Below are positions 1 through 5,140 of a stretch of DNA of 6,498 bases, in pieces. The notes under the pieces were generated by a model, which saw only the letters and a list, made by a program, of their open reading frames with translations, had not been told where the DNA came from and did no database searches. The position numbers were made by a program, and so were the translations under genes. The stretch is from the NCBI GenBank assembly GCA_903910495.1, contig CAIVZW010000030.1, positions 1-6,498 of the forward strand. Direction: 5' to 3'. The DNA is from an uncultured beta proteobacterium. GTDB lineage: Bacteria > Pseudomonadota > Gammaproteobacteria > Burkholderiales > Rhodocyclaceae. How positions within the stretch are numbered: the first letter of the stretch is position 1; each line of letters opens with the position of its first letter.

Positions 1-744
1 AGCCATCACATTCGCCGTTTCATCGCCCAGTTGCATGCCCGTGGGCTGGGTGGGCGCTCACTTGCCCGCATGCTTTCCGCCTGGCGTGGTTTTTATCGCT
101 GGCTTGGCCAGCGTGGTGAAACAACGGTAAATCCGGTCGAAGGCGTGCGCGCTCCGAAAAGTCCCAAGGCCTTGCCGAAAGTGCTGTCGCCCGACGAAGC
201 CAATCGCCTGCTTGATTCATCAAGCGACGACGTGCTGGAAATCCGGGATCAGGCCATGTTCGAGCTTTTCTACTCGTCCGGTTTGCGCCTAGCCGAACTG
301 GCGGCACTCGATATTGCGTGCCTTGACGATCTTCTGGCCGGTGAGGTTCGCGTTCTCGGCAAACGCAACAAACTGCGCCTGGTTCCGGTGGGGAGCAAGG
401 CGCGCGAAGCGGTCGGGGTCTGGGCGCAGCGGCGAGTCGAGGTGGCGGCAGCTGACGTTCCAGCGCTGTTCGTGGGCCAGCGCGGTGGCCGGATAAATCC
501 CCGCGTGATTGAAGAACGACTCAAGCGGCGGGCGCTGGCTCAGGGTTTGCCAACCAGCGTTCATCCGCACATGTTGCGCCACTCGTTTGCTTCTCACGTG
601 CTGCAATCGTCGGGTGACCTGCGGGCAGTGCAGGAGATGCTCGGCCACGCCAGTATTGCCTCGACGCAGGTCTATACGCACCTTGACTTCCAGCATCTGG
701 CCAGGGTTTATGATGCGGCCCATCCACGGGCCAAGCGCAAATAG
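1..744 (+). CDS. xerC: Tyrosine recombinase XerC (5' truncated by window edge)
   Basis: XerC acts with XerD at the dif site to resolve chromosome dimers at cell division. The reading frame is open from base 1 with no start, so the N-terminus lies outside; about 50 residues are missing compared with the roughly 298-residue E. coli protein. What remains is the end of the N-terminal SAM-like DNA-binding domain (through FYRWLGQRG) and the whole catalytic domain. The catalytic set is visible: Arg in SGLRLAEL (codon at 286), Lys in GKRNK (361), His and Arg in HPHMLRH (568 and 577), His in LGHAS (646) and the nucleophile Tyr in VYTHLD (673). The tail FQHLARVYDAAHPRAKRK matches the XerC-type ending rather than XerD. 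The gene is convergent with msrB, 41 bp away. A T6 run follows the stop at 752-757, but no good hairpin precedes it. Family assignment is secure. Confidence 0.96.
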   Translation, partial: SHHIRRFIAQLHARGLGGRSLARMLSAWRGFYRWLGQRGETTVNPVEGVRAPKSPKALPKVLSPDEANRLLDSSSDDVLEIRDQAMFELFYSSGLRLAELAALDIACLDDLLAGEVRVLGKRNKLRLVPVGSKAREAVGVWAQRRVEVAAADVPALFVGQRGGRINPRVIEERLKRRALAQGLPTSVHPHMLRHSFASHVLQSSGDLRAVQEMLGHASIASTQVYTHLDFQHLARVYDAAHPRAKRK

Positions 745-785
745 GGTCGCGTTTTTTCCGGATCACTGCGCACTGTTGCCCCTGA

Positions 786-1298
786 TCAGGTCCTGAGTGT
801 CGGGAGTTTGTCGCTTCGCGGTACGAACAGCAGCGCAACGCCGTTGTTGCAGTAGCGCTTGCCGGTCGGTTGCGGACCATCGTTGAAGACGTGTCCCTGA
901 TGGCCGCCACAACGGGCGCAGTGGTACTCGGTGCGCGGATAAATAATCTTGTAATCCGTCTTTGTGGCAAGCGCATCGGGCAGCGCTTGCCAGAAGCTCG
1001 GCCAGCCGCTTCCGCTCTCGTATTTTGTTTTGCTATCAAACAAGGGCAGGAAGCAGGCGGAGCAGATGAAGGTCCCATCGCGCTTCTCATTGTTGAGCGG
1101 ACTTGCTCCAGCGTGTTCCGTATCTTCTTCGAACATGACACGATAGGCGGCCTGGGGCAACAGGCTAGCCCATTCCGATTTCGATTTGACAAGTTGCATA
1201 CTGCCGTTCTCCTTGGCGAATGCCATTTGTGTGACCGCGCTGGATAGTATCAGGGAGGACAATCCGCCGAGCCATTTGAGTGATTGACGACGATCCAT
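786..1298 (-). CDS. msrB: Peptide-methionine (R)-S-oxide reductase MsrB, probably Tat-exported
   Basis: MsrB reduces methionine-R-sulfoxide in oxidised proteins. The 170-residue product has the full family signature: zinc-binding pairs CSAC (C79, C82) and CARC (C127, C130), the GSGWPSFW motif (residues 96-103), GGHQGHVF (131-138), and the catalytic cysteine C150 in TGKRYCNNGVAL. I chose the ATG at 1298 rather than the first in-frame ATG at 1349. It gives an N-terminus beginning MDRRQSLKWL, a twin-arginine-like motif (RRxxLK), then a hydrophobic stretch to about residue 24 and an AFA-K site suited to signal peptidase. The extra 17 residues from 1349 (MRCPVGLHAHNL...) would bury that signal. 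The ribosome-binding site is poor (GGGGC about 7 bases upstream). Export to the periplasm is inferred from the signal; a lipoprotein box is absent. It is divergent from the Fur-family gene and shares its upstream region. Its coding end lies 41 bp from xerC. Confidence 0.93.
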   Translation of the reverse strand: MDRRQSLKWLGGLSSLILSSAVTQMAFAKENGSMQLVKSKSEWASLLPQAAYRVMFEEDTEHAGASPLNNEKRDGTFICSACFLPLFDSKTKYESGSGWPSFWQALPDALATKTDYKIIYPRTEYHCARCGGHQGHVFNDGPQPTGKRYCNNGVALLFVPRSDKLPTLRT

Positions 1299-1430
1299 GG
1301 TCTGCCCCAGGACTAAGTTGTGTGCGTGAAGACCGACTGGGCACCTCATTGCTTGCAGTCAGGCAGTGAAACGACGTGACAGTTCCCCTCGCTGAACGAT
1401 CGGGATTCTGGATTCAGAGTCATCATCGGC

Positions 1431-1452
1431 TGCAATTGCAACAATGTTGCAT
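1431..1452. promoter_or_regulatory. Palindromic operator candidate, Nur-box-like
   Basis: Bases 1437-1451 are a perfect 7-1-7 inverted repeat, TGCAACA-A-TGTTGCA. Read as 1436-1452 it is TTGCAA-CAATG-TTGCAT, very near the TTGCAA-N5-TTGCAA box known for the nickel-responsive Fur-family regulator Nur of Streptomyces. A second short palindrome, TGCAATTGCA (1431-1440), overlaps its left edge, and the two TTGCA copies are 11 bp apart, about one helical turn. It lies 56 bp before the Fur-family start and 138 bp before msrB, and it overlaps the predicted -35. That a Fur-family protein from the next gene binds here is inference; the metal cannot be read from the DNA. Confidence 0.55.
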
Positions 1453-1475
1453 CTGGGGTCGCGCTATGTTTTAAT
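1447..1475 (+). promoter_or_regulatory. Sigma-70-type promoter for the Fur-family gene
   Basis: A -35 element TTGCAT (1447-1452) is followed by a 17-bp spacer and TTTAAT (1470-1475), which matches five of six -10 consensus bases. A TG sits one base before the -10 (1467-1468), making it an extended -10. Transcription would start near 1482, leaving a leader of about 25 bases before the TTG start. The -35 is also the right half-site of the palindrome, so a bound repressor would block polymerase. Confidence 0.5.
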
Positions 1476-1507
1476 CTCCGGACAACTTCAACGCACCGGG
1501 CTCTTTC

Positions 1508-1945
1508 TTGTCTTCTCCTGATCTTCTCGCTGCTGCAGCTATTGCTGAGCAAATACGCCGTACCGGTGCACGCGCCACGCCATCGCGTATCCGTGTATTG
1601 CAGTTACTGCGGACTGCACCAACAGCGCTGAAACACAATGAAATTGAACTTGGGCTTGGATATCCGCCGCTCGATCGCGTAACACTCTATCGTGTGCTTG
1701 ACTGGCTGGTCGCCTGTGGGCTGGCGCACAAGAATACGGACAGCAACCGGGTATTTCGTTTCTCGGCCACAACGGCCGGGGAGCATACGACCCATGTCCA
1801 TTTCCGCTGTGAGTATTGTGGCGGCGTGTTTTGTCTCGATGCGGCACCGCCGGCCGCACCGGTCTTGCCTGAGGGGTTTTCATTGTCGCGCATGGACTTT
1901 GACCTGCGCGGACGTTGTGCCAACTGTGCCGTGATGAATCCATGA
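1508..1945 (+). CDS. Fur-family metalloregulator (Fur/Zur/Nur type)
   Basis: A 145-residue metal-responsive transcriptional repressor of the Fur superfamily. Residues about 15-85 form the winged helix, with the recognition-helix signature LDRVTLYRVLDWLVACGLAHK (55-75). The C-terminal dimerisation and metal domain shows a histidine cluster (H93, H96, H98), then CEYC (C101, C104) and, near the end, CANC (C137, C140); paired CxxC motifs of this kind form the structural zinc site in many Fur proteins. It ends only five residues after the last cysteine, so any C-terminal histidine tail is absent. The start is TTG: the frame is closed by a TAA at 1472-1474, no ATG or GTG lies between, and starting later would cut the first helix. 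No clear Shine-Dalgarno sequence is visible. The subfamily is uncertain; the Nur-like box upstream favours a nickel or zinc sensor over iron Fur, but this is inference. It is divergent from msrB. Confidence 0.88.
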   Translation: MSSPDLLAAAAIAEQIRRTGARATPSRIRVLQLLRTAPTALKHNEIELGLGYPPLDRVTLYRVLDWLVACGLAHKNTDSNRVFRFSATTAGEHTTHVHFRCEYCGGVFCLDAAPPAAPVLPEGFSLSRMDFDLRGRCANCAVMNP

Positions 1946-1960
1946 GCGCCGTGATTGAAA

Positions 1961-1989
1961 TTGCAGAGTGTTTGTGGATGTGTTAAAAC
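1961..1989 (+). promoter_or_regulatory. Possible promoter for the STAS gene-hslV pair
   Basis: TTGCAG (1961-1966), a 17-bp spacer and TAAAAC (1984-1989), with a TG one base before the -10 (1981-1982). It lies in the 84-bp gap after the Fur-family gene and would start RNA near 1995. The -35 matches only three of six bases. TTGAAA at 1955-1960 resembles a sigma-32 -35, but no CCCCAT-type -10 follows at the right distance, so a heat-shock promoter is not supported. Confidence 0.3.
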
Positions 1990-2007
1990 GGGCACCTATC
2001 GTTAATG

Positions 2008-2025
2008 TGCAGATGTGTCTCTGCA
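2008..2025 (+). promoter_or_regulatory. Short hairpin just before the STAS gene start
   Basis: TGCAGA (2008-2013) and TCTGCA (2020-2025) can pair as a 6-bp stem with a six-base loop. The stem ends four bases before the ATG at 2030 and covers the place where a Shine-Dalgarno sequence would be; none is visible. It also contains the alternative GTG start at 2015. It could dampen initiation, but so short a stem may be chance. Confidence 0.3.
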
Positions 2026-2029
2026 GACC

Positions 2030-3283
2030 ATGGCTTTCTCTTTCTTCAAAAAACAACCAGAAAAAATGGTCGCCAGACCCGCTGCCGTGCCTCGCCAGAA
2101 GGATGCTGGCCAGGATGTGTCGGTGCCTGCGTCGCCTGATGAGAATCAGCCCCCAGTTGCTGTCAGGCCGGGTCCGCTCGAATTCACTCCTGCGCCCATT
2201 CCTGTAAACACGACTCAGGACGCACAGAATATTTCGCTGGATTTCAGTGATTTTGTGTTCAGTGAGAGTTTGCCGGACTCTCTGATCGAGGCGGAGATTG
2301 ATCCAGTCGATGCGCAAGCCGAGGAAGCCGCCGTTCTTTTTGCCAATGGCCAGGATGAAGCGGTTTGTTCAGTGCTTGAGAAGGCCGTGCGAATTCATTC
2401 TTGTGGACCGGGAGAGCGCCTGTGGCTGATGCTTTTCGATTTTTACCGGATAAGCGGTCAAAAAACGGCCTTCGAAACGCTGGAGATTGATTATGCCCGG
2501 TCGTTTGAAAAGTCGCCGCCGGGCTGGCGTGACAAATCCGAGAGTCAGCCAAAGGCCAAAGAAGCGGTCCCTGGCAGCCTGCTGTTCAGGGGCGAACTGA
2601 CCGGCGATAACCTTATTGCGTTCGAAACCATCCGCCAGGCGCTCGTAAAGAATCCAAGGCTGCGTCTTGATCTGTCAAAGGTTAGCAGACTCGATGCGGA
2701 GGGTTGTGGCCACCTGCTCACCCTGTTGCAGCAGGGAAGAAAATCCCGACGTGAGATCGAGTTGCTGGGTCGGGAGACCCTTGGCGTACTGGTTCAGAAG
2801 CACGTCGAGACCGGTCGGGCAGAAGACAAGGACTGCTGGCTGCTGTTTCTGGAACTCTGTCAGTTGCAGGGGCAGCACGAGATTTTCGAGGATGTGGCAA
2901 TCAACTATGCCGTGACTTTCGAGGTCTCGCCGCCTTCATGGGAGCCCGACCGGGTAGCGCTTCCCGAGCCGGATCTTCCGCTGACAACAATGGCTGATGG
3001 TGGCGATGTGCCTGCTGATGCCTATGTGCTTCGTGGAGAGATAAAGTCTTCGCGTTTCGCAGATCTGCCGGCTTATGCAGCGGTGCACGACCTGGTACTC
3101 ATTGATTGCGCCAAACTCATGCGCATGGATTTCATCAGTGCCGGTGCGCTGCTTAATTCGTTGGCGACAATCCGGAGGACAGGCAAGCAGATCGTGTTTC
3201 ATCACCCCAATCATCTCGTTGCCGAACTGTTCGGCGTTGTCGGTCTGAAAGCGGTAGCGACCATCGTTTTTGCAAAACACTAG
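2030..3283 (+). CDS. Tandem helical-STAS repeat protein of unknown function
   Basis: I do not recognise a named family. The 417-residue product starts with a basic, aromatic end (MAFSFFKK), then a proline-rich, probably disordered segment to about residue 75. Next come helical segment 1 (about 95-166), STAS-like domain 1 (about 182-262), helical segment 2 (about 268-304) and STAS-like domain 2 (about 331-415). The helical segments align without gaps, W132-W166 against W270-W304, with 15 of 35 residues identical by my count, both ending in FE-x-SPP-x-W. The STAS calls rest on LRLDLSKVSRLDAEGCG and LIDCAKLMRMDFISAG, which resemble the SpoIIAA/MlaB core strand-helix. The usual phosphorylated serine is Ala in domain 1 (A223), and domain 2 has an irregular loop. 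ATG 2030 was preferred to GTG 2015, which lies in a hairpin. The stop is 9 bp before hslV, so the two are probably co-transcribed. A cytosolic binding or scaffold role is the most I would infer. Confidence 0.85.
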   Translation: MAFSFFKKQPEKMVARPAAVPRQKDAGQDVSVPASPDENQPPVAVRPGPLEFTPAPIPVNTTQDAQNISLDFSDFVFSESLPDSLIEAEIDPVDAQAEEAAVLFANGQDEAVCSVLEKAVRIHSCGPGERLWLMLFDFYRISGQKTAFETLEIDYARSFEKSPPGWRDKSESQPKAKEAVPGSLLFRGELTGDNLIAFETIRQALVKNPRLRLDLSKVSRLDAEGCGHLLTLLQQGRKSRREIELLGRETLGVLVQKHVETGRAEDKDCWLLFLELCQLQGQHEIFEDVAINYAVTFEVSPPSWEPDRVALPEPDLPLTTMADGGDVPADAYVLRGEIKSSRFADLPAYAAVHDLVLIDCAKLMRMDFISAGALLNSLATIRRTGKQIVFHHPNHLVAELFGVVGLKAVATIVFAKH

Positions 3284-3292
3284 GGTTTATTC

Positions 3293-3829
3293 ATGGAGCA
3301 ATACCACGGTACTACGATCTTGTCGGTGCGTCGAGGCAAGCAGGTAGCCATGGGCGGAGACGGACAGGTCACCCTCGGGAATATCGTCATCAAGGCCAGC
3401 GCGCGCAAGGTCAGGCGCATCCATCAGGGCAGTATTCTCGCCGGTTTCGCTGGCGGTACGGCAGATGCGTTTACCCTTTTTGAGCGTTTCGAGGCCAAAC
3501 TAGACAAGCATCAGGGGAATTTGTTACGTTCCGCGGTTGAATTGGCCAAAGACTGGCGCAGTGACCGGGCGTTGCGTCGTCTTGAGGCGATGCTCGCGGT
3601 CGCGGATCTGGAAAATTCACTGGTGATTACGGGGAACGGCGATGTGCTGGAACCGGAGCACGGCATTGTTGCCATCGGATCGGGTGGTGCTTTCGCTCAG
3701 TCGGCAGCGCGCGCGCTGATCGAGAACACTGACCTTGGTCCGGCTGAAGTCATTCGCAAATCGCTCGAAATTGCCGGTGACCTGTGCATCTACACCAACC
3801 ACAGTTTCACCATAGAGACGCTGGACTGA
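3293..3829 (+). CDS. hslV: ATP-dependent protease peptidase subunit HslV
   Basis: HslV is the N-terminal-threonine peptidase that forms a double hexamer and degrades proteins unfolded by the HslU ATPase. The 178-residue product is nearly colinear with E. coli Hsl[78 protein letters not shown] and the end [13 protein letters not shown]. The catalytic threonine is T7, so the six-residue propeptide MEQYHG must be removed; E. coli needs to lose only Met. D23 and K39 correspond to the conserved active-site Asp17 and Lys33 of the mature E. coli enzyme. An AGGG (3282-3285), overlapping the stop of the STAS gene, is the ribosome-binding site, seven bases before the ATG, which suggests translational coupling. 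Its partner hslU does not follow directly: a reversed two-gene cassette lies between. It converges on the HDOD gene with 13 bp between stops and no terminator hairpin. Confidence 0.97.
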   Translation: MEQYHGTTILSVRRGKQVAMGGDGQVTLGNIVIKASARKVRRIHQGSILAGFAGGTADAFTLFERFEAKLDKHQGNLLRSAVELAKDWRSDRALRRLEAMLAVADLENSLVITGNGDVLEPEHGIVAIGSGGAFAQSAARALIENTDLGPAEVIRKSLEIAGDLCIYTNHSFTIETLD

Positions 3830-3833
3830 GGAG
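3828..3833 (+). promoter_or_regulatory. Orphan ribosome-binding-like sequence after hslV
   Basis: GAGGAG overlaps the hslV TGA stop. In a normal hslV-hslU operon a Shine-Dalgarno sequence for hslU would sit here. No plus-strand start follows: eight to ten bases on, the sequence is already the stop-codon end of the minus-strand HDOD gene. I read it as a possible remnant of the ancestral hslU signal; a chance purine run is the alternative. Confidence 0.35.
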
Positions 3834-3842
3834 CGCAACCGA

Positions 3843-4679
3843 TCAGATTCCCAGCGCGATTCTTATTCCGTCGTAGCGCGCCTCGATTGCTGCAAAGTGC
3901 CCCTCAATCCTTGGCCATGACAGGCCAAGTTGCGCACAGGCCAGCTCAGACAGGTCGGGAACACGGTTGTAGGTCTGTTCCCCCAGGTCAAGTGCGTGGC
4001 TCAATATTTCGCTCACATGTATGAGGTTGCCCATTTCACTGGCTGAATCATCGGGTTCATGATGAGCGGCTATGACGTCGGCGATTTCGGCCGGCAGATT
4101 CCAGGCGAGTGCCAGTGTTCGTCCGGCGGCAGCGTGGTCGTAGCCGAATACTGACTTTTCCGCAGCAATAAGCGAGATGTTCTCCTGGCGACGCAAACTG
4201 AGTGCCTGAACGTAATTGGTCGGGCTGGCCGTGAACATCAGCAATTGCCCAATGTCGTGCAGCAAGCCGCAAGTAAACGCCATTTCCGTATTGAAGCCGG
4301 TTTGCTCGGCAAGAACCCGGGCACAGGTTGCCACACCGAGCGAGTGGCGCCAGAGCGGGCGAACATCAAAATCCGGGCTGCGGAAGTCGTAACGATAGGT
4401 CAGTGCCGAAGCCAGAATGATGCTGACAATCCGGTCAACACCGAGAACGAGGAAAGCCTGTTTAGACGAAAAAATTCGCGTCGATAGTCCGGAGGCGACC
4501 GAATTGGCCGCGGCAAGCAAGCGGGCGACGATAGCCGGGTCAGAGTTGATGTGATGTGAGAGGGTGTCGACGTCGGCGTGTTCGTCACTGAGCGAACGCA
4601 TCAGGTAATTGACGACTTCCGGCAAGGAGGGGAGACCATCGGCGTGGGAAGGCAGTTCCTCAAGAGTTGGCGAGGTCAT
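3843..4679 (-). CDS. HDOD domain signalling protein
   Basis: A 278-residue protein made almost entirely of one HDOD domain, a relative of HD phosphohydrolases usually found as a non-catalytic output or scaffold module in bacterial signalling. Visible family marks: LPSLPEVVNYL (residues 16-26), INSDPAIVARLLAAANS (44-60), AFLVLGVDRI (75-84), WRHS (H112), GLLHDIGQLL with H141-D142, the E..VFGYDHAAAGRTLALAWNLP segment, and IAAHHEPDD. The histidines and the HD pair common in HDOD proteins are kept, but no GYP motif is present, so cyclic-di-GMP hydrolysis is not expected. There is no receiver, GGDEF or other partner domain, no signal peptide and no membrane segment. The ATG overlaps the TGA of the upstream gene by four bases (4676-4679), with GGAG about eight bases upstream, so the two genes are translationally coupled. 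Its role is unknown. Confidence 0.92.
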   Translation of the reverse strand: MTSPTLEELPSHADGLPSLPEVVNYLMRSLSDEHADVDTLSHHINSDPAIVARLLAAANSVASGLSTRIFSSKQAFLVLGVDRIVSIILASALTYRYDFRSPDFDVRPLWRHSLGVATCARVLAEQTGFNTEMAFTCGLLHDIGQLLMFTASPTNYVQALSLRRQENISLIAAEKSVFGYDHAAAGRTLALAWNLPAEIADVIAAHHEPDDSASEMGNLIHVSEILSHALDLGEQTYNRVPDLSELACAQLGLSWPRIEGHFAAIEARYDGIRIALGI

Positions 4680-4996
4680 TTCGCGTGCTCCAGCCGGAAA
4701 TTGAGAATGGCGTTGCGCAAAGCCTCGCGGGCTGGATTCCCATGGCCACGAAAGATGTGTTCAACCCTTTCTTGGGCGGCACGAAGTTCCTTGGCGATCG
4801 TTTCGTCGTCACGCGCGTCAAGGATGAGAACGGAGACGGTTTCGACACCGCGTCTGATCAAGCGGTCAAGCATTTCTGAATCGAGCAGGGTTCCTGAAGC
4901 CAGCAGGGTGTGGCCGTCGTGAGCCGTTATCGCACTGGCGAGTGTCATGCCCGGCGCCACCCGCCCTGGGGCAAGGCAAACGATACGTGTTTTCAT
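4676..4996 (-). CDS. Small protein resembling the N-terminal module of HD-GYP proteins
   Basis: A 106-residue protein of no named family that I can give with certainty. Residues 8-58 follow the pattern L-x-P-G-M-x-L-A ... D-G-x-T-L-L-A-x-G-T-x-L ... L-x-x-R-G-V-x-x-V-x-V, which I associate with a small beta-rich module often found next to HD-GYP phosphodiesterase domains. Residues 63-106 are predicted helical and charged (ETIAKELRAAQERVEHIFRG, then AREALRNAILNFRLEHAK). The start at 4996 is set by a perfect AGGAGG (5003-5008), six bases upstream; the longer GTG start at 5053 would place that site inside the gene. The stop overlaps the HDOD start by 4 bp, so the pair forms an operon, this gene first. 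It may be a stand-alone partner for the HDOD protein. The module recognition is from pattern memory, not a search. Confidence 0.82.
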   Translation of the reverse strand: MKTRIVCLAPGRVAPGMTLASAITAHDGHTLLASGTLLDSEMLDRLIRRGVETVSVLILDARDDETIAKELRAAQERVEHIFRGHGNPAREALRNAILNFRLEHAK

Positions 4997-5002
4997 AAAT
5001 AT

Positions 5003-5008
5003 CCTCCT
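5003..5008 (-). promoter_or_regulatory. Strong ribosome-binding site of the small protein gene
   Basis: On the minus strand this reads AGGAGG, the full Shine-Dalgarno core, six bases before the ATG at 4996. It is the strongest ribosome-binding site in the window and decides the start of this gene over the upstream in-frame GTG at 5053. Confidence 0.85.
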
Positions 5009-5097
5009 GAGGGGTGTTGGCCTACCTTTCGCCCATGAAATGCATGTCAACACTCCTTAGTATCAGTTTGCCACAATCAGCACATTTACTGAGAACA

Positions 5098-5106
5098 TGT
5101 TAAATT
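5098..5106 (+). promoter_or_regulatory. Possible extended -10 promoter for hslU
   Basis: TG-T-TAAATT, an extended -10 with four of six consensus bases, would start RNA near 5113 and leave a leader of about 28 bases. No good -35 lies 16-18 bp upstream; TTGCCA at 5068-5073 is too far away. It partly overlaps a perfect 8-bp palindrome, AACATGTT (5094-5101). Because hslU is cut off from hslV it needs its own promoter somewhere in 4997-5140, and this is the best candidate I see. Confidence 0.28.
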
Positions 5107-5140
5107 TCTTTCCCCTTCCGTTGCTCAAAGCAGGCTGAAA

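Noticed and set aside
734..757. Possible terminator after xerC (T6 run at 752-757)
   Set aside because: Only a 3-bp GCG/CGC stem can be drawn before the T-run, too weak to call.
781..790. Perfect palindrome CCTGATCAGG overlapping the msrB stop
   Set aside because: Ten bases without a loop or T-run is not a terminator, and a palindrome of this length can occur by chance.
521..1192. Minus-strand open frame of 223 codons across the xerC end and msrB
   Set aside because: Overlaps two well-supported genes in another frame; composition is arginine- and serine-rich as expected from a shadow frame.
870..1247. Plus-strand open frame of 125 codons opposite msrB
   Set aside because: It is the antisense of a clearly conserved msrB, has no recognisable domain and no ribosome-binding site.
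1955..2000. Heat-shock (sigma-32) promoter for the hslV operon based on TTGAAA at 1955
   Set aside because: No CCCCAT-type -10 at the required distance.
5019..5032. Sigma-54-like GG-N10-GC element (TTGGC...TCGC) pointing toward hslU
   Set aside because: The spacing fits but the flanking bases match poorly, and no enhancer site or sigma-54 regulator is visible.
5022..5050. Perfect TTGACA (-35) on the minus strand ahead of the small protein gene
   Set aside because: The -10 position 17 bp downstream reads AGGTAG, with only one consensus base; without a -10 I do not call a promoter, although one must exist in this region.
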